A stretch of DNA of 64,000 bases, from contig NZ_JAANZA010000001.1 of the NCBI RefSeq assembly GCF_012274275.1, positions 310,001 through 374,000 on the forward strand. The letters are read 5' to 3'. Made by a program: the position numbers and the translations under genes. Each line of letters begins with the position of its first letter. Position 1 is the stretch's first letter. This document shows, in pieces, positions 23,964-32,028 of the stretch. Below the pieces are notes generated by a model, which was given only the letters and a program-made list of their open reading frames with translations, searched no databases and was not told where the DNA came from. This DNA comes from Cryobacterium sp. BB307 (GTDB lineage: Bacteria; Actinomycetota; Actinomycetes; Actinomycetales; Microbacteriaceae).

Positions 23964-24926
23964 TCACGCAGTCACCGCGACCGGCTCGCTCTGCATGGAC
24001 GCCCGGTCGGCGAGGTAGCGCTCGGCATCCAGCGCGGCTGCGCAGCCGGTTCCGGCGGCGGTGATCGCCTGCCGGTATCGGCGGTCGACGAGGTCGCCGC
24101 AGGCGAACACGCCGGGCAGGTTCGTCGCCGTGGTGGGATGGTTGACGAGGACGAACCTGTCCGCGTCCAGGTCGACCTGACCGGCGACAAGATCGCTGCG
24201 CGGGTCATGCCCGACGGCGACGAAGAGGCCGGACACGTCGAGTTCGCTCTCCTGGCCGGTCACGGTGTCGCGGACGGTGGCGGCCTCGATCCGGTCGTCG
24301 CCCAGCACACCCGTGACTTGAGTGTTCCAGCGGACCTGGATCTTCGGATGCTGCAGCGCGCGCTCCTGCATGATGTGCGAGGCGCGCAGCTGGTCGCGGC
24401 GATGCACCAGGGTGACCGTGTTTGCGAACCGGGTCAGGAAGAGCGCTTCCTCCAGAGCCGAGTCGCCGCCACCGACGACGGCGATATCCTTGCCCTTGAA
24501 GAAGAACCCGTCGCAGGTGGCGCACCAGGACACGCCGTGGCCGGACAGGCGGTCCTCGCCGTCGACGCCAAGCTTGCGGTACGCCGAGCCCATAGCCAGG
24601 ACCACCGCGTGTGCGCGGTATACATCCCCGGTGCCGGTGCGGATCGTCTTTATCTCGTCCCGCAATTCGACCTCCACCGCGTCGTCGGTGACCAGGCGAG
24701 CCCCGAACCGTTCGGCCTGCTGACGCAGGTTCTCCATCAGCTCCGGACCCATGATTCCGTCGATGAAGCCGGGGAAGTTCTCGACCTCGGTCGTGTTCAT
24801 CAGCGCGCCACCGGTCTCGACCGCGCTGGTCAGCACTACCGGTGCGAGGCCGGCACGGGCGAGGTAGATCGCGGCGGTGTAGCCGGCCGGCCCGGAGCCG
24901 ATGACGACGACGTTCTCGACGCTCAT
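23964..24926 (-). CDS. trxB: Thioredoxin-disulfide reductase
   Basis: This 320-residue flavoprotein starts [21 protein letters not shown] (FAD-binding GxGxxG). It has the redox pair in CATCDG at about 140, an NADPH-binding [10 protein letters not shown] and the C-terminal FAD contact [10 protein letters not shown]. It reduces thioredoxin with NADPH. ATG 24926 overlaps the arsC stop by four bases, so it is co-expressed with the arsenate reductase and supplies it with electrons. This may be an arsenic-dedicated copy in addition to the housekeeping trxB. Confidence 0.94.
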   Translation of the reverse strand: MSVENVVVIGSGPAGYTAAIYLARAGLAPVVLTSAVETGGALMNTTEVENFPGFIDGIMGPELMENLRQQAERFGARLVTDDAVEVELRDEIKTIRTGTGDVYRAHAVVLAMGSAYRKLGVDGEDRLSGHGVSWCATCDGFFFKGKDIAVVGGGDSALEEALFLTRFANTVTLVHRRDQLRASHIMQERALQHPKIQVRWNTQVTGVLGDDRIEAATVRDTVTGQESELDVSGLFVAVGHDPRSDLVAGQVDLDADRFVLVNHPTTATNLPGVFACGDLVDRRYRQAITAAGTGCAAALDAERYLADRASMQSEPVAVTA

Positions 24927-25345
24927 GCGCCAGATTCCGCGGGGATTGGCAGCAGTTCGGCCAGCAGCGCCTCCACGCGGCTTCGGATGTCGTCGCGGAT
25001 CGGGCGAACCGCTTCGATGCCCTGGCCGGCTGGGTCGTCGAGTTCCCAGTCCTCGTAGCGCTTGCCGGGGAAGATCGGGCAGGCGTCGCCGCATCCCATT
25101 GTGATCACGACATCGGAATCGCGCACCGCCTCTGTGGTGAGCACCTTCGGGATGTTGTTCGCAATGTCGATGCCCTCCTCGGCCATCGCCTCCACCGCGA
25201 CTGGGTTGATCTGATCCTTCGGCTCGGAACCGGCCGAAAGCACCTCCACACGGTCGCCGCCAAGCTCGCGCAGGTAGCCCGCGGCCATCTGGGAACGGCC
25301 GGCGTTGTGCACGCAGACGAATAGGACGGTGGGCTTTTCAGACAT
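24923..25345 (-). CDS. arsC: Arsenate reductase ArsC, thioredoxin-coupled LMW-PTP type
   Basis: This 140-residue enzyme has the phosphatase P-loop CVHNAGR (11-17), the conserved [10 protein letters not shown] (two redox cysteines around 80-87) and [14 protein letters not shown]. These mark the thioredoxin-linked arsenate reductases that convert arsenate to arsenite. AGAGAGG lies seven bases before the ATG. It forms an operon with trxB behind the operator at 25381, which is shared with the ArsR-ArsC fusion gene upstream. No arsenite exporter is encoded nearby. Confidence 0.93.
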   Translation of the reverse strand: MSEKPTVLFVCVHNAGRSQMAAGYLRELGGDRVEVLSAGSEPKDQINPVAVEAMAEEGIDIANNIPKVLTTEAVRDSDVVITMGCGDACPIFPGKRYEDWELDDPAGQGIEAVRPIRDDIRSRVEALLAELLPIPAESGA

Positions 25346-25380
25346 CGGTAGACCTCTCTAGCGGTTCGAAACAGTTAAAG

Positions 25381-25398
25381 CATAGATCACGATCTATG
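25381..25398. promoter_or_regulatory. ArsR operator of the arsC-trxB operon
   Basis: CATAGA-N6-TCTATG is embedded in a longer perfect inverted repeat (AAAGCATAGAT, CACG, ATCTATGCTTT, 25377-25402). It lies 32 bases upstream of arsC and 31 bases past the fusion gene. TATGCT within the right arm can serve as the arsC -10. The same CATAGA-N6-TCTATG stands at 26328-26345. Confidence 0.8.
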
Positions 25399-25433
25399 CT
25401 TTTTCCCTTCTGCCGGTGGAGTTCAGCGAAAGT

Positions 25434-26330
25434 TCACGCGGCAGGTTCGGCGAGGCTGGTGAGGAGCTCGCGGACACGTCGATCGATGTCGTCCCGGATT
25501 TCGCGGACACGCTCGACGCGCTGGCCGACTGGGTCGTCGAGCTCCCAGTCCAGGTAGCGCTTGCCCGGATACACCGGACAGGCGTCCCCGCACCCCATCG
25601 TGATCACGACATCCGCTGCACGGACGACATCGTCGGTGAGGGGCTTGGGGAACTCGCCACCGAGCGGCACGCCGATTTCCTCGAGGGCGCGCTGAATGGA
25701 CGGCGCAACCTTCGATGTTGGTGCTGACCCTGCGGTGCGCACATGTACGCGATCGCCCGCCAGGTGCCGCAGGATCGCGGCGGCCATCTGCGAGCGGCCG
25801 GCGTTTTGAACGCAGACGAACAACACCTCGGCCAGGTCGCCCGGCCTGCTTTGCTCGGACGCAACGGCGGTCAGCCGTTCCGCGGCGAACTCTGCCGTTC
25901 GGGACGCGTGCCATGTCGTCGCGCCCGTGTGGGCAAGCAACCGCTCGCTCTCGTGCACGTAGCGCTCGACGGTCTCTCGGCTGAACACGCCTGCGAACCG
26001 GAGCGCCAAGTCGTCCACGATCCGCTTGAAAACCGCCGCGTCGGGCGCGCTCTCCACCTCGCCGCCGAGGACCTCGAGAACCCGATCGAGCTGGTCGGAC
26101 GCGACTGAATACAGGACCTGCCGACCCTCGGGCCGGCGGTCGAGCACCCCGGCCTCGGTGAGTATTTTCGCGTGATAGGTGACCGTAGGTTGCCGCAGGC
26201 CGAGAGTCTGGGCGAGCCAGGTGACAGTCGAGCGACCATCCGGCCGCTCCAGGATGAGCTGGAGCATGCGGGAGCGCGTCGGGTCGGAGATCATCGCTGA
26301 CGTGCTTGCGGCAGCAGCCTCAAAACTCAT
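25434..26330 (-). CDS. ArsR-ArsC fusion: regulator and arsenate reductase
   Basis: This 298-residue fusion has three parts. An ArsR winged helix-turn-helix (about 1-95: TVTWLAQTLGLRQPTVTYHAKIL) comes first, then a three-helix segment (about 100-150: FKRIVDDLALRFAGVFSRETVERYVHES in part) as in mycobacterial ArsC, then an LMW-PTP arsenate reductase (about 165-298) with [17 protein letters not shown] and YPGKRYLDWELDDP. The ArsR part has no cysteine at all, so arsenite cannot be sensed there by thiols; all cysteines are in the reductase half. ATG 26330 lies inside its own operator, and TAGACT seven bases upstream predicts a leaderless mRNA. Confidence 0.92.
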   Translation of the reverse strand: MSFEAAAASTSAMISDPTRSRMLQLILERPDGRSTVTWLAQTLGLRQPTVTYHAKILTEAGVLDRRPEGRQVLYSVASDQLDRVLEVLGGEVESAPDAAVFKRIVDDLALRFAGVFSRETVERYVHESERLLAHTGATTWHASRTAEFAAERLTAVASEQSRPGDLAEVLFVCVQNAGRSQMAAAILRHLAGDRVHVRTAGSAPTSKVAPSIQRALEEIGVPLGGEFPKPLTDDVVRAADVVITMGCGDACPVYPGKRYLDWELDDPVGQRVERVREIRDDIDRRVRELLTSLAEPAA

Positions 26331-26347
26331 AGACAACAGTCTATGAG
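26326..26347. promoter_or_regulatory. ArsR operator overlapping promoter and start of the fusion gene
   Basis: CTCATAGAC and GTCTATGAG are perfect 9-bp arms around AACA. The core CATAGA-N6-TCTATG (26328-26345) is identical in sequence and spacing to the site before arsC. It covers both the -10 (TAGACT on the leftward strand) and the start codon, so repressor binding would block initiation directly. Confidence 0.85.
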
Positions 26348-26417
26348 ACAGCTGGTGCCGTTCCCAGTGGGAGTGGAGGCGGCGCCAAGGCCCGCCACAC
26401 TGGTCGTCCGTGTCGGC

Positions 26418-27044
26418 CTAATCCGAAGCTCCAAGTCGGTCGACCGACAAAACCTTTGCGACCTCGTCGAGCGAGAATGAGGAGGGAATGTTTGCGATGT
26501 CAATGTCGGCTTTTGGGTCCACCCAGATGGTGAATCCTGCAGCGCTCGTTTCGCCCCAGGCTCCTGGACCGACTACGTAGTAGCCTTCCCGTCCCTGCGT
26601 GTCTGTCACATCGGTCGGACGGAGGAAGAGAACGTATCGTTGGCCGTCATTGAAGTAGGCGGGACTATCGAACTGAAATTGCATGCCCGGTTCCCCGACC
26701 ATGTAGACGGCGATTTCATCGTCGGCCTCACCCGCAAGCTTCGACTCGACCTCGATCGTGTAGCGGGCGAACAGGAGATCGGCGATGGTTGCCTCCTCCA
26801 CTCCTGTCATTATCCCGACGACGAGAAGAGATGCGTCCTCAGCAAGCTCCTTTGCGTTGTGGTATTTCTTCACCATCGAGCCATGCGCGATGCTCGTATT
26901 GTCCGCTCCAACTGCACTCGACGCCGGACCGCGATAAACCGGAGGTCCCGATGTGGCGGCACAGCTTGCCACGAAGGCTGCAGCAGCAAGAACCGTTGTC
27001 GCATAGAGGAAGCGCGACTTGCGGAGTTTCGGTGTCTTGCTCAT
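26418..27044 (-). CDS. Putative lipoprotein, low G+C
   Basis: This 208-residue protein has a charged start (MSKTPKLRKSRFLY), a hydrophobic core (ATTVLAAAAFV) and lipobox VASC (cysteine about 28). The mature part contains VVGIMTGVEEATIADLLFARYTIE in pieces and a VGPGAW segment, which recalls secreted proteins that are found singly in Gram-positive genomes. I cannot assign a function. Base composition is markedly lower in G+C than in the flanking genes, suggesting acquisition. It sits between the arsenic genes and two tRNA genes, a common insertion neighbourhood. Confidence 0.75.
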   Translation of the reverse strand: MSKTPKLRKSRFLYATTVLAAAAFVASCAATSGPPVYRGPASSAVGADNTSIAHGSMVKKYHNAKELAEDASLLVVGIMTGVEEATIADLLFARYTIEVESKLAGEADDEIAVYMVGEPGMQFQFDSPAYFNDGQRYVLFLRPTDVTDTQGREGYYVVGPGAWGETSAAGFTIWVDPKADIDIANIPSSFSLDEVAKVLSVDRLGASD

Positions 27045-27151
27045 TTTGGAGAGTATGACATCGCTTTCTTGCGACCATCCGCGCTCGTTCCGGTCGGCCG
27101 CGCCAGGCGCACTGGGTGCGGCTGTCCGGTAGAGGCGCGGATCGCGCCGCC

Positions 27152-27165
27152 GCGGTAAAAACCGC
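27152..27165 (-). terminator. Hairpin downstream of tRNA-Met
   Basis: GCGGT (27152-27156) pairs with ACCGC (27161-27165) around AAAA, with partial extension on both sides. It lies about 40 bases past the 3' end of the leftward tRNA-Met and could end the tRNA transcript. There is no clear U-tract, so this is tentative. Confidence 0.4.
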
Positions 27166-27204
27166 TGCGGGAGGAAGGGGTTTCCGGGGTAGTCACTCGG
27201 GCGG

Positions 27205-27278
27205 TAGCTGGGGCGGGATTCGAACCCGCGACCTCACGATTATGAGTCGTGCGCTCTCACCAACTGAGCTACCCAGCC
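27205..27278 (-). tRNA. tRNA-Met (CAT)
   Basis: A 74-base cloverleaf reads leftward: acceptor GGCTGGG/CCCAGCT (first pair G-U), D stem GCTC/GAGC, anticodon stem CACGA/TCGTG with loop CTCATAA, and T arm GCGGG-TTCGAAT-CCCGC. The anticodon CAT with this body is the elongator methionine tRNA. CCA is not encoded. It follows the tRNA-Thr gene by 25 bases in the same direction. Confidence 0.95.
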
Positions 27279-27303
27279 ACGACATCCGCAAACCGGATGT
27301 TCG

Positions 27304-27375
<72 letters not shown>

Positions 27376-27430
27376 GCTTTGGCGACCTAAGTCGCCGAGG
27401 CACCGTAAGAGACTAGCACTTCACGGCACG

Positions 27431-28384
27431 CTAGTTTGCGTTCGCCTGCAGCCACTCGTAGGGGTCGACCGGGACGCCCTCGACGTGGATCTCGAGGTGC
27501 AGGTGCGCACCCGTCGACGCGCCGGTGCTGCCCACCGTGCCGATGATGGTGCCGACGCCGATCTGCTGCCCCAAGGCCACCGCGACCGAGCCGTACGACA
27601 TGTGTGCGTACATGCTCTTGACGGACTGACCGTTGACCAGGTGCTCGACGATGACCATGACGCCGTACGCCGAACCACCGTTGCTGATGTCGACGACCGT
27701 GCCATCCGCAATGGAGTGGATGGGGGTGCCGGCGCCCGGCGTGAAGTCGAGGCCGTTGTGGTAGGTCGAGCAGTAACCGCAGCCACCGCGCGGGCCGAAG
27801 CCACTGGTGATCGGTGCCGCGTACGGGAACGGCCACTGGATGGTGCCGGCCGGGTTGACTGCGTACGCGTAGTTGCGGGCGGCGCTGCCGTACTTCGCAC
27901 GGATCTGGTCGGCCAGCGAGCTCGCGGTGTACGCGTCGCGCTCGACGGCGACGGTCTTGGTCTCAGTTCCGACGGTCAGGGCCTGGATCTCAACGGCCTG
28001 TGCCGTCGGCGCGGTGTTGAGCGGCTCCTGGTAGAACGCGTTCGCCGGGATGGTGGTGGAGACGAGCATCAAGCCGGCGGCAACCGCTGCGGACAGGCTC
28101 ATCGCCTTCGACGCGATGCGCCGCTTGAGGCTCTTCTTCGGTCCCGCCGGGGGCCGGCTCGCCGCACTCTGGCGTTCTGCCCGCGCCCTGGCTTGCGCCT
28201 TGAGGGACTCCTTGTGTTCCTTCGACTTCAGCTTTGCGCCGCGGAACGCATCCCCCGATGGTGGTGCTTTTGGGATTCCCGTCAGACGACGGGAGGGCTG
28301 CTTGCGAGCCGCTTCTTCGCGGTTCCGGAGCTCACGCCGGGTGAGCGGCGCCCCTGCTTCGAACTCTGAATCGACACCCGTCAC
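27431..28384 (-). CDS. M23-family peptidoglycan endopeptidase
   Basis: This 317-residue protein has a long basic cytoplasmic N-terminus (about 1-90, rich in Arg/Lys), a membrane/signal segment (AMSLSAAVAAGLMLVSTTIPANA in part, 93-115) and a C-terminal LytM domain. The zinc ligands are in YHNGLDFTPGAG and GAHLHLEIHVEG, with the M23 turns SGFGPRGG and VGSTGASTG. It is anchored or secreted and should cut stem-peptide cross-links. The GTG at 28384 has AGGTGGGG nine bases upstream. A 27-codon reading frame ends three bases before it. Confidence 0.92.
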   Translation of the reverse strand: MTGVDSEFEAGAPLTRRELRNREEAARKQPSRRLTGIPKAPPSGDAFRGAKLKSKEHKESLKAQARARAERQSAASRPPAGPKKSLKRRIASKAMSLSAAVAAGLMLVSTTIPANAFYQEPLNTAPTAQAVEIQALTVGTETKTVAVERDAYTASSLADQIRAKYGSAARNYAYAVNPAGTIQWPFPYAAPITSGFGPRGGCGYCSTYHNGLDFTPGAGTPIHSIADGTVVDISNGGSAYGVMVIVEHLVNGQSVKSMYAHMSYGSVAVALGQQIGVGTIIGTVGSTGASTGAHLHLEIHVEGVPVDPYEWLQANAN

Positions 28385-28387
28385 GAA

Positions 28388-28471
28388 CTAATACCCCACC
28401 TGAATCGCCGAATTTCCGTTATGAATCACTTCGACTTGCGCACGGCACTCAGGGCTACTCGGGTTCGCCAT
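28388..28471 (-). CDS. Possible 27-codon upstream ORF of the M23 gene
   Basis: An ATG at 28471 preceded by GAGGAG at seven bases opens a 27-codon frame (MANPSSPECR, AQVEVIHNG, NSAIQVGY) that stops three bases before the M23 start. Its last codons contain the ribosome binding site of the M23 gene, so translation of one should affect the other. The peptide itself looks ordinary. Either it is a regulatory upstream ORF or the signal is fortuitous. The remaining leader up to 28608 holds the hairpin at 28492-28520 and nothing else I recognise. Confidence 0.4.
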   Translation of the reverse strand: MANPSSPECRAQVEVIHNGNSAIQVGY

Positions 28472-28491
28472 TCGGGTGCTCCTCGTAAGTC

Positions 28492-28520
28492 GATCAGCCC
28501 TGCGAAGTGCGGGACTGATC
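28492..28520 (-). promoter_or_regulatory. Hairpin in the M23 leader
   Basis: GATCAGCCC (28492-28500) pairs with GGGACTGATC (28511-28520) with one bulged base, and CGAAGT/ACTTCG repeats occur nearby. It lies upstream of the possible upstream ORF in the 224-bp leader of the M23 gene. It could be an attenuator or transcript stabiliser. Confidence 0.4.
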
Positions 28521-28608
28521 TGATTCTCGCCACCATCGAACTTCGGGTTCTCAGGTAACGGATTTATAAACAGTAACCCAGGCTCACCACCTGCGCCAGC
28601 CCGAATCC

Positions 28609-29412
28609 TCAGTTCGTAACCTCTCGAAGAACGGATTCCAGTGTTTTGGCCACGTCAGGGTGCGCAGAAATGATGAGATCGCTGGATGCCGGGCGGCTAT
28701 CACCGCCGGTTACGAGCGCACCTGCCTCGGCCGCGACCAGGCCGCCGGCCGCGTGATCCCACGGCGCGAGTCCGCTCTCGTAGTAGGCGTTCAGGCGACC
28801 GGATGCGACGGAGCAGAGATCCAAGGACGCGGTGCCGAAGCGGCGAATATCCCGGATGCGCCCGATGAGCCGCTGCACGACTGCGGCCTGCCGTTCGCGC
28901 TTCGCCGCCTGGTACCCGAAGCCGGTGCCGACCAGCGCCTGCGACAGGTCGACGGGCGGGGCGACGGTCAACCGGCGGCCGGCCAGGTGGGCTCCCCCGC
29001 CCCGAGTGGCCGTGAACAGCTCCCCCGACGCCGGGTTGAAGACCACTCCGGCGAGCGCGGTCCACGTCGCCGGCTCGGGTTCGCCTTCGACCACAGCGAT
29101 GCTCACCGCATAGTGCGGGATGCCGTACAGGTAGTTGACGGTGCCGTCGATCGGGTCGACCACCCAGGTGAGGCCGGAGCGGCCGGAACCTGTGCCGCTC
29201 TCCTCGCCGAGGAACCCGTCGTCGGGGCGCGCATCCGCCAGCAGGGATCGGATCAGCGCCTCGGTCTCCCGGTCGGCGAAGGTGACGACGTCCTCCAGCG
29301 AGGATTTGCTCGCGGCGACCTCGACGCCGATTTCTCGGCGCGCGGCGGCGAGGCGTCCGGCATCCGTGGCGATGGCGACCGCCAATTCGAGAAGCTCTTC
29401 GTTGCCGGTCAT
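28609..29412 (-). CDS. Inositol monophosphatase family protein
   Basis: This 267-residue Mg-dependent phosphatase has the metal-binding motif WVVDPIDGTVNYLYG (about 86-100), the upstream GEESG and the C-terminal APWDHAAGGLVAAEAGA. The family includes inositol-1-phosphatase, histidinol-phosphate phosphatase and CysQ; the sequence does not decide which. Start ATG 29412 was chosen over the longer frame, which runs through the tRNA-Tyr gene. Confidence 0.9.
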   Translation of the reverse strand: MTGNEELLELAVAIATDAGRLAAARREIGVEVAASKSSLEDVVTFADRETEALIRSLLADARPDDGFLGEESGTGSGRSGLTWVVDPIDGTVNYLYGIPHYAVSIAVVEGEPEPATWTALAGVVFNPASGELFTATRGGGAHLAGRRLTVAPPVDLSQALVGTGFGYQAAKRERQAAVVQRLIGRIRDIRRFGTASLDLCSVASGRLNAYYESGLAPWDHAAGGLVAAEAGALVTGGDSRPASSDLIISAHPDVAKTLESVLREVTN

Positions 29413-29442
29413 CGTTGTGTTCCTCCGCCCGATACCACGAAG

Positions 29443-29462
29443 GCCCGACCAAATAGTCGGGC
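29443..29462 (-). terminator. Terminator of tRNA-Tyr
   Basis: GCCCGAC (29443-29449) and GTCGGGC (29456-29462) form a perfect stem around a CAAATA loop (top-strand sense), ten bases past the tRNA 3' end and 30 bases before the monophosphatase start. Confidence 0.65.
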
Positions 29463-29472
29463 CCCCGGTGGG

Positions 29473-29554
29473 TGGCAAGTGAGGGATTCGAACCCCCGAA
29501 GGCTGAGCCGTCTGATTTACAGTCAGATCCCTTTGGCCGCTTGGGTAACTTGCC
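29473..29554 (-). tRNA. tRNA-Tyr (GTA)
   Basis: This 82-base type II tRNA reads leftward with acceptor GGCAAGT/ACTTGCC, anticodon stem TCTGA/TCAGA with loop CTGTAAA, a long variable arm (CGGCTCAGCCTTC) and T arm GGGGG-TTCGAAT-CCCTC. Anticodon GTA reads UAC/UAU. The perfect inverted repeat CTCCGGCCA/TGGCCGGAG (29560-29589) lies directly upstream of its 5' end. Confidence 0.95.
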
Positions 29555-29559
29555 AAGTC

Positions 29560-29589
29560 CTCCGGCCACATGTACTCATCTGGCCGGAG
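29560..29589. terminator. Inverted repeat upstream of tRNA-Tyr
   Basis: CTCCGGCCA (29560-29568) and TGGCCGGAG (29581-29589) are perfect 9-bp arms around 12 bases. The repeat stands five bases before the tRNA-Tyr 5' end and 95 bases before the divergent LacI-family gene. It might insulate the two units or direct tRNA precursor processing. Confidence 0.4.
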
Positions 29590-29684
29590 TCAGAAGACAA
29601 CAATACAGTGCGCGCGACCCGTCAAGAAACACACCCGATCGGCGGGGATAGCGCCGCGGCTAGTATCACTGGCGGGAGGTGACG

Positions 29685-30701
29685 ATGCCGGGAATCAACG
29701 AAGTTGCAGAGCTCGCGGGCGTCTCAACCGCCACGGTGTCGCGCGCACTCAGCGGCAACGGCGCCGTCTCGGCGACCACCAAAGACAAGGTCGTCCGCGC
29801 CGCCGCGGAACTCGGCTACGTGGTCAGCTCGAACGCGTCCAGTCTCGCCACCGGCCGTACCCGCAACATCGGTGTCGTCATCCCATCGCTGAACCACTGG
29901 TTCTACAGTTCGGTGCTGCAGGGCGCCGAGAGCTCGCTGCTCGCCAACGGCTACGATCTCACCCTCTACAACCTGGCCGGCACCGGCGAGGAGCGCGACA
30001 GCGTGTTCGAGCACTTCCTGCTGCGCAAACGGGTGGATGCGGTGATCGCCATCTCGCTCGAACTCACGCCGCAGGAGACCAGTCGACTGCTCGCCCTGAA
30101 CAAGCCCACCGTCGGCGTCGGCGGACCACTCCCCGGCGTGCGCACGCTCAGCATCGATGACGTCGAGGTCGCGCGGCTCGCCACCGAGCACCTGATCGCC
30201 CTCGGCCACACCATGGTCGCCCACATCGGCGGCACCGAGGACTTTGAGCGCGACTTCCATCTGCCCACCAACCGTCGCATCGGCTACGAGGCGGCCATGG
30301 AGGCGGCCGGCATCCCGGTCGACCCCGACCTGTTCCAGCCGGCCGACTTCACCCTGCCCGGCGGCTACCGGGCGGCCAAGCAGCTTTTCGGCAACCCACG
30401 TAAGCGGCCATCCGCCGTCTTCGCCGCCTCCGATGAAATGGCTATCGGCACCATCCTCGCCGCCCGTGACATGGGAATGAACGTCCCCGGCGACGTCTCG
30501 GTGATCGGCATCGACGACCATGACCTGGCCGAGTTCTTTGGCCTCAGCACCGTCGCTCAATACCCCGATCTGCAGGGGCGGCTGGCCGTCGAACTGCTCA
30601 TGGAGCAGCTGCATCCGGAAAGCCGCGAGGTTGGTGGAATCAACACCGCGCTGCCGTACGACCTGATCGTCCGCGCCAGCACCGCCCGGCGACGCGGCTA
30701 G
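29685..30701 (+). CDS. LacI-family transcriptional regulator
   Basis: This 338-residue repressor has an N-terminal LacI helix-turn-helix (INEVAELAGVSTATVSRALSG), the hinge helix SSLATGRT and a periplasmic-binding-type sensor domain (NIGVVIPSLNHWF; AVFAASDEMAIGTILAARDMG). ATG 29685 is preceded by GGGAGGTGA. Sugar-responsive control is the rule in this family, but no sugar gene is adjacent, so its target is elsewhere. Its stop overlaps the convergent transglycosylase stop by four bases. Confidence 0.93.
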   Translation: MPGINEVAELAGVSTATVSRALSGNGAVSATTKDKVVRAAAELGYVVSSNASSLATGRTRNIGVVIPSLNHWFYSSVLQGAESSLLANGYDLTLYNLAGTGEERDSVFEHFLLRKRVDAVIAISLELTPQETSRLLALNKPTVGVGGPLPGVRTLSIDDVEVARLATEHLIALGHTMVAHIGGTEDFERDFHLPTNRRIGYEAAMEAAGIPVDPDLFQPADFTLPGGYRAAKQLFGNPRKRPSAVFAASDEMAIGTILAARDMGMNVPGDVSVIGIDDHDLAEFFGLSTVAQYPDLQGRLAVELLMEQLHPESREVGGINTALPYDLIVRASTARRRG

Positions 30702-31453
30702 GGGGCGGCTTCGGCGTACGCGTTGGCGGCATTCGCCACCGATTGCACGTACACCGGCGAATGGTTGTACGCGCCCACCCCGGCGCGCCAGCCATCCGGA
30801 GCCGCCATGTCGCCGCTCGCCCGGCACAGATAGTTCGCGGCCGCCATGACCGCGTCGTGGATGTTCTGCGGATCCTCGACGCCGTCGGCGCCGGCATCCA
30901 CATGCCAATTGCGCCACGCCTGCGGAATGAACTGCATCGGGCCGACCGCGCGGTCGAACTCGGCGTCGCCGTCTATCGCGCCGTCGTCGGTGTCGGGGAT
31001 GTGCGCGGTCGCGTCACCGGACAGCGAAACCCCGAAGATCGGCGGCGAGACCGTGCCGTCGGCCCCGATCGACGAACCGCCGTGCCTGCCGTGATCGCTC
31101 TCGATCGCGCCGATGCCGGCCAGGGTGGTCCAGCCCAACCCGCAGGACGGCATCTCGCCGGCCTTCCACAGGGCGACTCCGCCGTACGCGGCGAGCGCCC
31201 GCTCCGGGATCCCGGTCTCTCGGGCGACGGATGCGACCCACTCCGGGTCGGTGAGATGTTGGGTCCCGGCGCCCGCGGGAGTGGCGGCGGCCAGCGGGGG
31301 TGCGACCGGGAGCGCGTAGCCCGGGGGCTCCCGCTGCGGCTCGACCGTCTCGGGCAGCGAGCGCGGGGTCAGAATGAGCACCGTCCCGAGCGCGGCGATC
31401 AGGAGCACAGCGGCCGTGACGACGATCAGGGACAGGCGGGTGCGTCGGTCCAT
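30698..31453 (-). CDS. Membrane-anchored lytic transglycosylase (SLT-like)
   Basis: This 251-residue protein starts with a single membrane/signal helix (LSLIVVTAAVLLIAALGTVLI, about 8-28, quoted in part), a proline-rich linker and an SLT-like catalytic domain. The catalytic glutamate is in GIGAIESDHGRHGG, and GPMQFIPQAWRNW and AAANYLCRASGD follow in family order. It should cleave peptidoglycan glycan strands outside the membrane. ATG 31453 is preferred to the codon two residues upstream. Confidence 0.9.
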   Translation of the reverse strand: MDRRTRLSLIVVTAAVLLIAALGTVLILTPRSLPETVEPQREPPGYALPVAPPLAAATPAGAGTQHLTDPEWVASVARETGIPERALAAYGGVALWKAGEMPSCGLGWTTLAGIGAIESDHGRHGGSSIGADGTVSPPIFGVSLSGDATAHIPDTDDGAIDGDAEFDRAVGPMQFIPQAWRNWHVDAGADGVEDPQNIHDAVMAAANYLCRASGDMAAPDGWRAGVGAYNHSPVYVQSVANAANAYAEAAP

Positions 31454-31518
31454 GGTCACTGCGTTATCCCACCACAGATAGCCGGACTTAGTTGACGCTC
31501 CCGACTACCATGATGGGC

Positions 31519-32007
31519 ATGGCAGACTCAACGTTCGACATCGTCAGCAAGGTCGACCGCATGGAGCTCGACAACGCCCTGCACCAGGCGCAGAAGGAGA
31601 TCGCGCAGCGCTACGACTTCAAGGATGTCGGCGCCGAGATCGACTGGAGCGGCGAGACCCTGCTGCTGAAGGCCAACTCCGAGGAGCGCGTCAAGGCGGT
31701 GCTCGATGTGTTCGAGTCCAAGCTGATCAAGCGGGGCATCTCGCTGCGCAGCATCGACGCCGGCGACCCGTTCGCATCCGGCAAGGAGTACCGGATGGTC
31801 GTGAAGATCAAGCAGGGCATCGACCAGGACGACGCGAAGAAGATCTCCAAGCTGATCCGCGACGAGGCGCCGAAGAGCGTCAAGGCGCAGATCCAGGGAG
31901 ACGAGCTGCGGGTCAGCTCGAAGAGCCGGGACGACCTGCAGACCACCATCGCGATGCTGAAGAGCGCCGACGTCGATGTCGCGCTCCAATTCGTCAACTT
32001 CCGATAG
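31519..32007 (+). CDS. YajQ-family nucleotide-binding protein
   Basis: This 162-residue protein spans the complete YajQ fold: [66 protein letters not shown] in part, and a C-terminal [14 protein letters not shown]. Relatives bind nucleotides and in some bacteria cyclic di-GMP. The role here is unknown. It stands between the divergent transglycosylase and the cardiolipin synthase gene 21 bases downstream. Confidence 0.94.
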   Translation: MADSTFDIVSKVDRMELDNALHQAQKEIAQRYDFKDVGAEIDWSGETLLLKANSEERVKAVLDVFESKLIKRGISLRSIDAGDPFASGKEYRMVVKIKQGIDQDDAKKISKLIRDEAPKSVKAQIQGDELRVSSKSRDDLQTTIAMLKSADVDVALQFVNFR

Positions 32008-32028
32008 CTCGCCGGCCGACGAGCGTAC

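Noticed and set aside
28388-28608. c-di-AMP (ydaO-type) riboswitch in the leader of the M23 peptidase gene
   Set aside because: Such riboswitches often precede actinobacterial cell-wall hydrolases, but the conserved GGGGAA-type core segments are not found in this leader.
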